A stretch of 64,000 nt of DNA from the NCBI GenBank assembly GCA_963758845.1, contig CAVWWX010000002.1, positions 558,001-622,000 on the forward strand. The letters run 5' to 3'. The notes under the pieces are model-generated. The model was not told the DNA's origin and did not search any database. It saw nothing but the letters and a program-made list of their open reading frames with translations. The stretch comes from JBDTSW01 sp963758845. GTDB taxonomy: Bacteria; Actinomycetota; Thermoleophilia; Solirubrobacterales; 70-9. Positions 48,914 through 57,768 of the stretch are shown in pieces. Each line of letters begins with the position of its first letter. Positions within the stretch are counted from its first letter, which is position 1. Both the position numbers and the translations under genes were made by a program.

Positions 48914-50911
48914 ATGGGATCCAGCGACGGGTTCGAGTCCGGGGAGGGCCTCGACCAGGAGCAGCAGGTCACCCGGCTGACCCGCCTCCTGGGGGAGAAC
49001 GAGCGGCTGCTCGGCGCGCTGCGCCAGCGCCAGGCGCTCCTGGAGCGCCTCTCGCGGATCCAGCGAGCGATCGTCGACCGTCAGCCTTCCCACGAGGTCC
49101 TGGATTCCGTCGTCGAGGGCCTGGCAGGGACGATCGAGGCCGACGTCGCCGCGCTGCGGCTGCGCGACCCCGACGACTCCACTCACACGACCCTGGTGGC
49201 CACGCGGGGCACCGAGGAGGGCGCCGGCGGGAGGTCGGGCCGCGCGAGCGCCGACGACGGCCTGGGCGCCCGCGCGATGCGCGAGCGCGGGCTGGTGGTG
49301 GCCGACGGCGTCAGCGGGGCGAAGGGGGCGGGCCTGGAGGCCGATTTCGCGTCCGAGCTTGTGGCTGCGGCGATCGCCGCGCCGCTCTGGGAGCGTGGCG
49401 AGATCGCCGGCAGCCTGGCCGTGGGCTCACACGACCCTCAGCGCGAGTTCGACGCGCGCGAGCAGCAGACCCTGCTGGCCTTCGCCGAGCATGCCAGCCT
49501 CGCGCTCGGACACGCGCGCTCGGTGTCCGACGCCCTTCGCGAGGCCTTTCGCGACCTCCTGACCGGGTTCCCCAATCGCGCCCTGTTCATGGATCGCCTC
49601 GGCGTGGCGCTGAACCGCGCCGAGCTGACCGAGACGCCCGTGAACGTTCTCTTCTGCGACCTCGACGGGTTCAAGACCGTCAACGACAGCCTCGGTCTTC
49701 AGGCCGGAGATCGGCTGCTGATCCTGGTCGCCGACCGCCTGCGCGAATGCCTCCGGCCGGCCGACACGCTGGCGCGCCTGGGCGGGGACGAGTTCGCCGT
49801 CCTCTTGGAGGAGCTCAGCGAGCCGGAGGAGGCGGCCCGTGTGGCGCGCCGGATGCTCGACGCCCTCGAGGCGCCGTTCAAGGTCGCGGGGCGTGAGGTC
49901 TTCATGAGCGCCTCGATCGGAATCGCCGCCGGCACGAGCGACGCCGACACGCTGGTGCGCGACGCCGACCTGGCCATGTACCGGGCGAAGGCAGACGGGA
50001 AGGGGCGCTACGCGGCGTTCGAGCCGCACCTGCACACCGCCGTCGTCGAACGACTGGAGCTCGAGGGGGACCTGAAGCGCGCCGTCGAGCGGGGCGAGTT
50101 GGTCCTGGTCTACCAGCCCATCTTCAACCTCCGCTCCGGCGACTTCGCCGGGCTCGAGGCCCTGCTTCGTTGGCGCCATCCACAGCGCGGCCTGGTCGAA
50201 CCCAGCCGGTTCATCCCGCTGGCCGAGGAAAGCGGCCAGATCCTCGACCTCGGGCGCTGGGTGCTGCGGGCGGCGTGCCAGCAGGCAGCGCTGTGGCGCG
50301 CCCGCTATCCGGCGCAGGAGGGGCTTCAGGTCGGCGTGAACATCTCGCCCGCCCAGCTCCGCGAGCGCGGGTTGGTGACCGAGGTGAAGGAGGCGCTGGC
50401 CGCCGCCCAACTCGATCCCGACGGCCTCACGGTCGAGATCACCGAATCGTCGCTGATGGAGGACACCGAGGCGTGCGCCCACCGGCTGGGCGAGCTCAAG
50501 GACCTGGGGGTCGAGATCGCCGTCGACGACTTCGGAACCGGCTACTCGTCGCTCACCTATCTGCGCAGCTTTCCGCTGGACAACCTGAAGATCGACCAGA
50601 GCTTCGTCGCCGAGATCGGTGGACCGGGCAAGGAGCCGGCGCTACTGCGGGCGATCATCGACCTCACCGAGGCGTTCGGGTTGACCGCGGTGGCGGAGGG
50701 CATCGAGCGCCCCGAGCAGCACCGGCGGCTGCTCGAGCTGGGCTGCGACTTCGGCCAGGGGCACGGCCTCTCGCCGCCCCTGTCGGCGTCCGAGGCGGAT
50801 GCGCTGCTTCTCAACGCGGGGCTCTTGGGCAGCCCGCTCGAGGCGGCGGCTCAGGAGGCCCCACCGGAGCCCGACCGGCCCCGGAGCAGGCAGTCGCCCG
50901 ACCCCGGGTAG
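48914..50911 (+). CDS. GAF-GGDEF-EAL cyclic-di-GMP turnover protein
   Basis: 665 residues from the ATG at 48914; an in-frame start at 48800 would add a low-complexity leader. Order: coiled coil (20-60), GAF sensor (about 65-225), GGDEF domain (about 230-390) with the intact active site LGGDEFAVLL, and EAL domain (about 400-650) with FAGLEALLRWRHP, DDFGTGYSSLTYL and VAEGIERPEQH. Both catalytic sites look intact, so it may make and degrade c-di-GMP depending on GAF ligand state. No membrane segment. Its target is unknown. Confidence 0.92.
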   Translation: MGSSDGFESGEGLDQEQQVTRLTRLLGENERLLGALRQRQALLERLSRIQRAIVDRQPSHEVLDSVVEGLAGTIEADVAALRLRDPDDSTHTTLVATRGTEEGAGGRSGRASADDGLGARAMRERGLVVADGVSGAKGAGLEADFASELVAAAIAAPLWERGEIAGSLAVGSHDPQREFDAREQQTLLAFAEHASLALGHARSVSDALREAFRDLLTGFPNRALFMDRLGVALNRAELTETPVNVLFCDLDGFKTVNDSLGLQAGDRLLILVADRLRECLRPADTLARLGGDEFAVLLEELSEPEEAARVARRMLDALEAPFKVAGREVFMSASIGIAAGTSDADTLVRDADLAMYRAKADGKGRYAAFEPHLHTAVVERLELEGDLKRAVERGELVLVYQPIFNLRSGDFAGLEALLRWRHPQRGLVEPSRFIPLAEESGQILDLGRWVLRAACQQAALWRARYPAQEGLQVGVNISPAQLRERGLVTEVKEALAAAQLDPDGLTVEITESSLMEDTEACAHRLGELKDLGVEIAVDDFGTGYSSLTYLRSFPLDNLKIDQSFVAEIGGPGKEPALLRAIIDLTEAFGLTAVAEGIERPEQHRRLLELGCDFGQGHGLSPPLSASEADALLLNAGLLGSPLEAAAQEAPPEPDRPRSRQSPDPG

Positions 50912-50923
50912 AGTCGGCACGCC

Positions 50924-52627
50924 ATGTCCCCGGCACGCATGGCGACCGCGTCGGCGGTCGCGCTTCTGGCTCTGCTCGCGGCCCCGGCCAACGCCGCCGA
51001 GGTGTCGCCGTGCGCCACGGAGACCTATCGCCCGGCCGAGCAGTCGCCGTTCGGGGGCTTCGCTCCGCCCCCGCTCGAGCCGGTCACAGGCCTCGCGACG
51101 ACGCCTGACGGCTTCCGCCTGACGGCGGGCGAAGCGGCGACCATCGCGGCCGGAACCGACGTCGTCCGCGAGGAGGTCGCCGAAGACGGGGAAGTCGTCC
51201 CCCGTGCCTATGCCCAAGGCCCCTGCCGCTGGCAGGTCAGCTTCTTGAGGGATGGGGAGGAGGCCGCAAGGGTTGAGATCGACGACCGCACCGGCACGGT
51301 CCTCGAGGCCTGGCGCGACCACCAGGTGGGGGCCGAGCTGGCCCGGGGCTACGAGGGCGCGGTGGCGCAGGCGGTCAACTCGCCCTGGGTCTGGATCGCC
51401 TTGTGCGTCGCATTCCTGGCGCCCTTTTTCGACCCCCGGCGCCCCTTCCGCCTCCTCCACCTCGACCTGCTCGTGATCGTCGGGCTCAGCGCCTCGCTCT
51501 TCTTCTTCAACCGCGCCGAGGTCTCCACCTCGGTCGCGCTCACCTATCCGGTGCTGGGGTATGTGCTCGCCCGCATGCTTCTCGCCGGGTTCCGCCCCGC
51601 CCAGCGTCGTGGGCCGCTCCTCACCTGGACGCCCGTTCGCTGGCTGGCGATCGCCGCCGTGCTGCTGGCCGGAGCGCGGATCGCCCTGAACGTTGCCGAC
51701 TCGCGAGTGATCGACATCGGCGTCGCCGGCGTCGTCGGCGCGGATCGGATCGGCGACTCCGAGGAGCTCTACGACGGGGACTTCTCGCCCGGGCTCAACC
51801 TGCGCGGCGACGTCTACGGGCCGGCGAACTACCTCGCCTACGTCCCGTTCGAGGCGGCATTCCCGTGGGAGGGCGAGTGGGACGACGTCCCCGCCGCCCA
51901 CGCGGCGTCGATCGCTTTCGACCTGCTCACCGTCCTCGGGCTAATCGCGCTGGGCCGCAGGCTGAGGGCTGGCGCCGAGGGGCGGGCGCTGGGGGTGGCG
52001 CTGGCGTTCGCCTGGCTGGCGTGCCCCTGGACGCTCTACGCGATGAACGCGAACGCCAACGACGCGCTGGTCGCCGCGTCGGTGGTCTGGGCCCTCGTCG
52101 CGATTCGCTCGCCTGCCCGGCGCGGGCTGGCGCTGGCGCTGGGCGCGGCGGCGAAGTTCGGCACAGCGGCGCTCGCGCCGCTGTTTGCCACGGCCGGTGG
52201 ACTTCGCGACCGCCGCGGCCTCCTGGTGTTCTCCGGGGTCTTCGTCGCCGTCGTCGCGCTGCCGTTGCTGCCCTTCCTGCCCGACGGCGGCATCGGTGAG
52301 GTCTACGACCGCACCTTCGGCTACCAGTCCGACCGCTCCTCCCCCTTCAGCGTCTGGGGCCAGGCGCCGTCGCTGGACTTCCTGCAGTCGGTGGTCCGGG
52401 TGGGTGCGGTGGTCCTCGCCATCGGGCTCGCCTTCGTCCCGCGCACCAAGACCGTGCTCCAGGTGGCCGCCCTGGCGGCGGCGATCGTCGTGGCGGTGCA
52501 GGTGGGCGCCACCCACTGGTTCTACTTCTACGTCGTCTGGTTCCTGCCCGCCTACCTGGCGGTGGCGCTGGGCGAGGTGGCGGTCAGCCGATCCGGGTCC
52601 GAAGCTCGCCGAGCTGCGGCGAGCTGA
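50924..52627 (+). CDS. Polytopic membrane protein with exported N-terminal domain, GT-C-like
   Basis: 567 residues. A signal peptide (VALLALLAAPANAAEV) is followed by an extracytoplasmic PepSY-like region of about 110 residues (LTAGEAATIAAGTDVVREEV, VEIDDRTGTVLEAW). About ten membrane spans follow. Loop segments such as SEELYDGDFSPGLNLRGDVY and NANANDALVAASVVWAL resemble the GT-C polyprenyl-phosphate-mannose transferase fold; a true catalytic Asp is not identified. It starts 12 bases after the GGDEF-EAL stop, so the two are probably co-transcribed. Its end overlaps the convergent FAH-family gene by 44 bases. Confidence 0.72.
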   Translation: MSPARMATASAVALLALLAAPANAAEVSPCATETYRPAEQSPFGGFAPPPLEPVTGLATTPDGFRLTAGEAATIAAGTDVVREEVAEDGEVVPRAYAQGPCRWQVSFLRDGEEAARVEIDDRTGTVLEAWRDHQVGAELARGYEGAVAQAVNSPWVWIALCVAFLAPFFDPRRPFRLLHLDLLVIVGLSASLFFFNRAEVSTSVALTYPVLGYVLARMLLAGFRPAQRRGPLLTWTPVRWLAIAAVLLAGARIALNVADSRVIDIGVAGVVGADRIGDSEELYDGDFSPGLNLRGDVYGPANYLAYVPFEAAFPWEGEWDDVPAAHAASIAFDLLTVLGLIALGRRLRAGAEGRALGVALAFAWLACPWTLYAMNANANDALVAASVVWALVAIRSPARRGLALALGAAAKFGTAALAPLFATAGGLRDRRGLLVFSGVFVAVVALPLLPFLPDGGIGEVYDRTFGYQSDRSSPFSVWGQAPSLDFLQSVVRVGAVVLAIGLAFVPRTKTVLQVAALAAAIVVAVQVGATHWFYFYVVWFLPAYLAVALGEVAVSRSGSEARRAAAS

Positions 52628-53417
52628 TCACGGTCTCGTCGCCGGGGGCGAGCCAGACGCGGGGGTCCCTGGTCGATCCCACCCCCGACGGCGTCCCGGT
52701 AGCGACGATGTCGCCGGGCTCCAGCGTCATCAGCCGCGACAGATGCGAGACCAGGGCGGCGACGGAGAAGATCAGGTCGGTGGTTGAGGACTCCTGCATC
52801 CGCTCGCCGTTCAGGTCGAGGGCGAACTCGATCGCGTCCGGCGGCCCGGCCTCGTCGGGGGTGACCAGCGCCGGCCCGCAGGGTGCCGAGCCGTCGAACA
52901 CTTTCCCGGCCATCCACTGCGGGGTCGCGAACTGGAGGTCCCGGGCCGAGAGATCGTTCAGCAGCGCGTAGCCGGCGACGTGGTCGAGCGCGGAGGCCTC
53001 GTCGACCTCCTTGGCGCGGGCGCCGACCACGAACGCCACCTCCGCCTCGAAGTCCACCTTGCTGCTCGCCGCCGGCAGGTTCACGGTCGAGCCCGGGGCG
53101 GCCAGGGCGTTTCGGTACTTGCCGAAGATCGTCGGGCTCTGGGGCGGCTCCATCCCCGCCTCGGCCGCATGGGCACCGTAGTTGAGGCCGATGCAGACGA
53201 TCTTCTCGGGGTCCGGGACCGGTGCCAGCAGGTCGGCGTCTGCCACCGGGATGCCCTCGCCGGAGGCCGCCTCGAGATCATCCACCCGTCCCTGCGCGAG
53301 CAGCTCGCGGACCGACGAACCCTCGCTTTCCAGCGCGTCCCAGGCGTCCACCACCGCGTCGTCTCGCAGGACGCCCGCGCGCGGGCCGCGCTCCGAGCGG
53401 TAGCTCACCAGCCTCAT
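52584..53417 (-). CDS. Fumarylacetoacetate-hydrolase-family protein
   Basis: 277 residues from the ATG at 53417 (MRLVSYRSERGPRAGVL). FAH core: IVCIGLNYGAHAAEAGM, PTIFGKYRNALAAPG, VDFEAEVAFVVGARAKEV (metal-binding Glu residues), GYALLNDLSARDLQF, and IVATGTPSGVG. Members hydrolyse or decarboxylate acylpyruvates and oxo-acids in aromatic catabolism; the exact substrate cannot be stated. Downstream end overlaps the preceding convergent membrane protein gene. Confidence 0.92.
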   Translation of the reverse strand: MRLVSYRSERGPRAGVLRDDAVVDAWDALESEGSSVRELLAQGRVDDLEAASGEGIPVADADLLAPVPDPEKIVCIGLNYGAHAAEAGMEPPQSPTIFGKYRNALAAPGSTVNLPAASSKVDFEAEVAFVVGARAKEVDEASALDHVAGYALLNDLSARDLQFATPQWMAGKVFDGSAPCGPALVTPDEAGPPDAIEFALDLNGERMQESSTTDLIFSVAALVSHLSRLMTLEPGDIVATGTPSGVGSTRDPRVWLAPGDETVISSPQLGELRTRIG

Positions 53418-53490
53418 CGCGCGCAGGCTACTGGCGCGCCCCTATCATCAGGCGCGGGCCCCTGGCCCCGACCGTTACTCCGGTACTCCA

Positions 53491-53564
<74 letters not shown>

Positions 53565-53646
53565 TTCTCGGCCCTCAGGCGTCGTGAACGCAGGTGGCCC
53601 CTGCTGCAACCGTGGGGTCGCGACCGTTCGCTATAGGGTGGCGGCG

Positions 53647-55011
53647 ATGACCGATCTCGCTGAGCTTTCGATCTCGGGGCGGGTGGCGACCCCGTCGGAC
53701 TCGGACTGGGACGAAGCGCGCCAGGCATGGAACCTGACCGCGGATCAGCATCCGAGCGCGGTCGCGTTCGTCGAAAGCGCCGACGACGTCGCCGCGGTAG
53801 TCGGGTTCGCGGCGCAGCGAGGGATGAAGGTCAACGCCCAGGGGACGGGGCACGGCGCCGCCCCGCTTGCCCCGCTCGCCGACACGATCCTGATTCGGAC
53901 GGGCCGGATGAAGGCGATCGACGTCGACGGCGCCGCCGGGACCGCCCACATAGAGGCCGGCGTGCTGGGGGAGGAGCTCGCCGCCGCCGCCCAGGAGCAC
54001 GGGATGTGTACGCAGCCCGGCAGCTCGCCGAACGTCGGCACCGTCGGCTACACGCTCGGCGGCGGCATGGGTTGGCTGGGACGCGCGCACGGCTTCGCCT
54101 GCAACCTGGTGCGTGCGATCGAGTTGGTGACGGCCGACGGCGAGCAGCGGCGGGTCGACCCCGACAACGAGCCCGACCTGTTCTGGGCGCTGCGGGGCGG
54201 CGGTGGCGCCTATGCGGTCGTCACGGCGCTCGAGGTCGAGCTGCTGCCGGTCGCAGAGGCGTACGCCGGAGCCCTGATCTTCCCTGCCGAGCTTGCCGCG
54301 GACGCGGTCCGCGCCTACCGCGATTGGGCGGCGACCCTGCCCGACGAGGTCACTTCGAGGGGCCGCTTCCTCAGGCCACCGCCGATGCCCGACGTCCCCG
54401 AACCCCTCCGCGAGCGGCCCTTGTGGACCGTCACCGCCGCCTGCATCGGCTCGCGCGAGGGCGGCGAGCGCCTGGTCGCCCCATTGCGCGAGCTGGGCGA
54501 GCCGATCATGGACACGTTCGACCAGATCCCCGCCGCCGGCCTGAGCCGGATCAACATGGATCCCGAGCCGCCGATCCCGGCGCAGGGCCATCATCGGGCG
54601 CTCCGAGAGCTGCCCGATGAGGCGATCGACGCTCTGGTCGGCCTCGTCGGCCCCGACGCCGGCTCGCCGCTGCTTTTGACCGAGCTCGCTCACGCCGGCG
54701 GCGCTCTCGGGCGCTCCGCAGAGGGCGGCGGCGCGCTGTCGAAGCTCGACGCCGAGTTCGTGATGCTTGGGATCGGCGTGCCGATGACCCCGGAGCTCGG
54801 CGAGGCGATCCCGGGCTCGCTCGATCGACTGTACGACGCGATGGACCCGTGGTCGGCCGAGGGCGCCTACTTCAACTTCGCTGAGCGCGCCTGCGACGTC
54901 GACGCCATCCTCCCGGCTGCCACCTGCGACCGGCTCGCCGAGGTGAAGCGTGCGTGGGACCCGGACGGCGTGATCCAGTCAAACCACCCCGTCGCGCTGA
55001 CGCCCGCATAG
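53647..55011 (+). CDS. FAD-linked oxidase of the BBE type
   Basis: 454 residues from the ATG at 53647. The PCMH FAD domain contains MKVNAQGTGHGAAP, whose His may be the covalent flavin attachment, and GYTLGGGMGWLGRAHGFACN. The C-terminal BBE segment ends YFNFAERACDVDAILP and WDPDGVIQSNHPV. Enzymes of this group oxidise sugars, alcohols or secondary metabolites using oxygen. No Tat signal is visible, so the protein should be cytoplasmic. Substrate unknown. It follows tRNA-Asp by 82 bases. Confidence 0.9.
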   Translation: MTDLAELSISGRVATPSDSDWDEARQAWNLTADQHPSAVAFVESADDVAAVVGFAAQRGMKVNAQGTGHGAAPLAPLADTILIRTGRMKAIDVDGAAGTAHIEAGVLGEELAAAAQEHGMCTQPGSSPNVGTVGYTLGGGMGWLGRAHGFACNLVRAIELVTADGEQRRVDPDNEPDLFWALRGGGGAYAVVTALEVELLPVAEAYAGALIFPAELAADAVRAYRDWAATLPDEVTSRGRFLRPPPMPDVPEPLRERPLWTVTAACIGSREGGERLVAPLRELGEPIMDTFDQIPAAGLSRINMDPEPPIPAQGHHRALRELPDEAIDALVGLVGPDAGSPLLLTELAHAGGALGRSAEGGGALSKLDAEFVMLGIGVPMTPELGEAIPGSLDRLYDAMDPWSAEGAYFNFAERACDVDAILPAATCDRLAEVKRAWDPDGVIQSNHPVALTPA

Positions 55012-55047
55012 GCGGGCGCTGGCACATCGGTTGCGGATAGCGGGACC

Positions 55048-55113
55048 GGCGCGCCATTCGACCCGGGGACGACCGCGCCCGGCGCGAGGTTCGACGCTGG
55101 GACGACCGCGCCC
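55048..55113. repeat. Two tandem 33-bp units
   Basis: Units 55048-55080 and 55081-55113 share 28 of 33 bases, beginning GGCGCG, containing TTCGAC and ending GGGACGACCGCGCCC. They fill the 104-base gap between two convergent genes, the FAD oxidase and the EEP lipoprotein. There are no spacers or further copies, so this is a minisatellite-like duplication, not an array. Confidence 0.75.
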
Positions 55114-55115
55114 GC

Positions 55116-56114
55116 CTACCAGCTCACCGTCGCCGCGACCGCCCGGTGATCCGATGGCCAGGGCCGGACGACGACGTCGGCCTCGGGGCGCTGTTCGCCG
55201 ACGATGACGGCGTCGTCCACCTCGAGGCCGTCGGCGCGGGCGAGGACGAAGTCGATGCGGTCGTGGTGGTCGCCCGGGTCCTTGGGGTCGCCGGTCGGCG
55301 TCCAGGTGAAGGCGGGGCGCTCGACCGGGTCGGGGTTGGCCTCGCGGAAGGCGTCCACGAACCCCACGTCCTCGAGCGCTCCGGTCGTCGGCCAGTCGAC
55401 CGCGATCGGCTGGTTCCCTGCCTCGACCGCCTCGGGCGTCCAGTCGTGGCCCGACGGCTCGTTGAAGTCGCCGAACACGAACGAGGCGTCGGCGTCCTCG
55501 GCGGCCGCCATGTCCTCCATCAGCAGCTCGAGCGCGGGCCCGCGGGTGCGCTCGGCGAAGCGGATCGCCTGCTCCTCGCTGTCGAGGAAGGGCGCGCCCC
55601 CGTAGGGGATGTCGAGGAGCTGGTAGGGCTGGTAGGGCGAGTCGTCGAGGTGGATGTTGAAGGCATAGACGTCCTGTCCGGAGACGTCGATCTGGACGCC
55701 GAGGTCGTTCGCCGTCGGCTCGCCGATCTCGTGGCGGCTGAGGACCGCGTTCGACCAGAGCGCCTCGTTGGCCTGCTCCTGCTCGTAGTAGTCGTACCCG
55801 AGTGCGTCGGCGATCTCGGGGGCGACGCTCTTGCCCAGGGGCGGGCAGGACCGGGCCGTGCAGTCGGGCCCCTCGAGCTGCGTCTCCTGGATGCCGACGA
55901 TGTCGGGATCGACGGCCTCGATCGCGGCGACGGTGTCGTCGACGGGCTTGTCCTCGTTGGCGCCCCCGCCCCAGATGTTGAAGCTCATCACCGTGAGGGT
56001 CGTCGGCTCGTCGTCGTCGGAGTCCGAGGAGCATCCGACGGCGGTGACCACGCCCGCGAGCAGGAGCGCCACGGCCGCGGCCTGCCCGAATCGCTTTCGC
56101 CTCTGTCCGTCCAT
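55116..56114 (-). CDS. Lipoprotein endonuclease/exonuclease/phosphatase-family protein
   Basis: 332 residues. A lipoprotein signal peptide with lipobox VTAVG-C is followed by an acidic linker SSDSDDDEP. EEP motifs: LTVMSFNIWGGGAN, PDIVGIQETQLEG, AFNIHLDDSP, ASFVFGDFNEPSGHDW, HDRIDFVLARAD and the terminal RPWPSDHRAVAATV. It acts on the outer membrane face. It is closest in layout to secreted phosphoesterases acting on nucleic acids or phospholipids. It is divergent from the CaiD-like gene (38 bases between starts). Third EEP protein in the window. Confidence 0.9.
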   Translation of the reverse strand: MDGQRRKRFGQAAAVALLLAGVVTAVGCSSDSDDDEPTTLTVMSFNIWGGGANEDKPVDDTVAAIEAVDPDIVGIQETQLEGPDCTARSCPPLGKSVAPEIADALGYDYYEQEQANEALWSNAVLSRHEIGEPTANDLGVQIDVSGQDVYAFNIHLDDSPYQPYQLLDIPYGGAPFLDSEEQAIRFAERTRGPALELLMEDMAAAEDADASFVFGDFNEPSGHDWTPEAVEAGNQPIAVDWPTTGALEDVGFVDAFREANPDPVERPAFTWTPTGDPKDPGDHHDRIDFVLARADGLEVDDAVIVGEQRPEADVVVRPWPSDHRAVAATVSW

Positions 56115-56152
56115 GGACCCCTCCCGGTCGCCACGGATACTAATGTCGCGCT

Positions 56153-56938
56153 ATGGAGGGCCTGGGGATCGAGCGGCGCGGAGCCACGCTGGAGCTGACG
56201 ATGGACCGGCCGAAGGCCAACGCGATCGACTCGGCTACCAGCCGTGCGATGGGCGAGGCGTTCATCGCCTTCCGCGACGACCCGGAGCTGCGGGTGGCGA
56301 TCGTGACCGGGGCCGGCGAGCGCTTCTTCTCGGCCGGCTGGGACCTGAAGGCGTACGTCGCGGGAGATCCCGGCGACGTCGAGGCCTTCGGGCCCGGCGG
56401 CCTGGCCGGCCTGACCGAGATGTTCGACCTCGACAAGCCCGTGATCGCGGCCGTCAACGGGTACGCGGCCGGCGGCGGGTTCGAGCTCGCGCTCGCCTGT
56501 GACCTCATCGTGGCCGTTCCCGGCGCGCGCTTCTCGCTGCCCGAGGTGAAGCTTGGCCTGGTGGCCGACTCCGGTGGCATCTTCCGGCTGGCCCGCCGGA
56601 TGCCGCGGGCGCTGGCGATGGAGCTGCTGTTGACAGGGCGTCCGATGGACGCTGCCGAAGCGGCGCGCTGGGGGATCGTCAACCGGCTGGCCGAGCCCGG
56701 GCGCCTGATGGAGGAGGCTCGCGCCCTGGCCGGCGAGCTCGAGTCCATGGCCCCGCTCGCGACCCGCGCTGTGAAGGCGGTGCTCGCCGCGACCGATCAG
56801 ATGACGGTCCAGGAGGCGTTCGCGGCCATTCGCGATGGCACGGTCCCGGCGTATGACCGGGCGATGGCCTCGGCCGACGCCGAGGAGGGGCCGCAAGCTT
56901 TCGCCGAGGGCCGCGACCCGGTCTGGCGCGGCGAATGA
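56153..56938 (+). CDS. Enoyl-CoA hydratase, CaiD (crotonobetainyl-CoA hydratase)-like
   Basis: 261 residues. Crotonase oxyanion motifs ERFFSAGWDLKAYVAGD and AAVNGYAAGGGFELALACDL are present. Several stretches match the CaiD subgroup: FSAGWDLKA, LTEMFDLDKPVIAAVNGYA, LPEVKLGLVADSGG, EAARWGIVNRL and the C-terminal EGPQAFAEGRDPVW. CaiD hydrates crotonobetainyl-CoA to carnitinyl-CoA, so a quaternary-amine substrate is plausible but not proven. Its TGA overlaps the next SDR start (ATGA), giving a coupled pair followed by a PhnZ-like HD gene. No CaiB transferase is in the window. Confidence 0.85.
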   Translation: MEGLGIERRGATLELTMDRPKANAIDSATSRAMGEAFIAFRDDPELRVAIVTGAGERFFSAGWDLKAYVAGDPGDVEAFGPGGLAGLTEMFDLDKPVIAAVNGYAAGGGFELALACDLIVAVPGARFSLPEVKLGLVADSGGIFRLARRMPRALAMELLLTGRPMDAAEAARWGIVNRLAEPGRLMEEARALAGELESMAPLATRAVKAVLAATDQMTVQEAFAAIRDGTVPAYDRAMASADAEEGPQAFAEGRDPVWRGE

Positions 56939-57723
56939 GCGTCCTGACCTCCGAGGCGAACCGGGATCGGGTGGTCCTGATCACGGGTGGCGGAACCGGG
57001 ATCGGCCGGGCGACCGCCAAGGCCTTCGCTGACTCTGGGGCCAAGGTCGCCATCTGCGGTCGGCGCCCGGAGCCTTTGGAAGAGGCACGCGGCGAACTGG
57101 AGCGCGCGGGCGCTGAGTGCCTGGCCCACGCGTGCGACATCCGCGAGCCCGAGGAGGTCGGGTCGCTGGTCGAGGCGGCACTGGGCCGCTTCGGCCGGAT
57201 CGACGTGCTCGTCAACAACGCCGGCGGGCAGTTCACCGCGCCGGCCGAGGAGATCACCACCAAGGGGCTTCGCGCTGTGCACCGACTTGCGATCGACGCC
57301 GCCTGGGATCTGACGCGCGAGGTGGCGACGCGCTCGATGATCCCCGGCGAGGGCGGCCTGGTGGTCTTCGGCGGCTTCTCTCCGCGCCGCGGCATCCCGG
57401 GCTTCGCGCACGCGAGCGCTGCCCGGGCGGCGCTCGAGAACCTGGCCCAGGGCCTGGCCCTCGAGTGGAGCCGCCACTCGATTCGCGTCGTCTGCGTCGT
57501 GCTCGGCAACATCGAGACCGAAGGGCTCGCGGCCTACGGGACGGACGCGCTCGAGACGTCCCGGCGGCAGGTGCCGCTGGGCCGGTTGGGCCGGCCCGAG
57601 GAGGTCGGCCAAACGGTCGCCTGGCTCGCGACCGACGCCGGCGCCTACATCACGGGCTCGAGCGTGCTCGTCGACGGCGGGCTCGACGCCTGGGGCCAGG
57701 GCGAGGCCCCGCCGCAGGGCTGA
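56935..57723 (+). CDS. SDR-family oxidoreductase lacking YxxxK, dienoyl-CoA-reductase-like
   Basis: 262 residues, start ATG overlapping the CaiD-like stop by four bases. NAD(P) site VVLITGGGTGIGRATAKAFA, NNAGG motif VLVNNAGGQFTAPAEE. At the catalytic position the sequence is GFAHASAARAALENLA: Ala replaces Tyr and Arg replaces Lys. The H-x-S-A-A-R pattern is like that of 2,4-dienoyl-CoA reductase and related acyl-CoA-acting SDRs, which do not use the classical Tyr/Lys. A CoA-thioester substrate shared with the adjacent hydratase is therefore a reasonable inference. Confidence 0.85.
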   Translation: MSVLTSEANRDRVVLITGGGTGIGRATAKAFADSGAKVAICGRRPEPLEEARGELERAGAECLAHACDIREPEEVGSLVEAALGRFGRIDVLVNNAGGQFTAPAEEITTKGLRAVHRLAIDAAWDLTREVATRSMIPGEGGLVVFGGFSPRRGIPGFAHASAARAALENLAQGLALEWSRHSIRVVCVVLGNIETEGLAAYGTDALETSRRQVPLGRLGRPEEVGQTVAWLATDAGAYITGSSVLVDGGLDAWGQGEAPPQG

Positions 57724-57768
57724 GGCGGCGGGCCGGGCATACTTGTCGGCCCGACGCGAGGGACCGCC

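Noticed and set aside
55048..55113. CRISPR-like repeats
   Set aside because: Only two directly adjacent units without spacers; no cas genes in the window.
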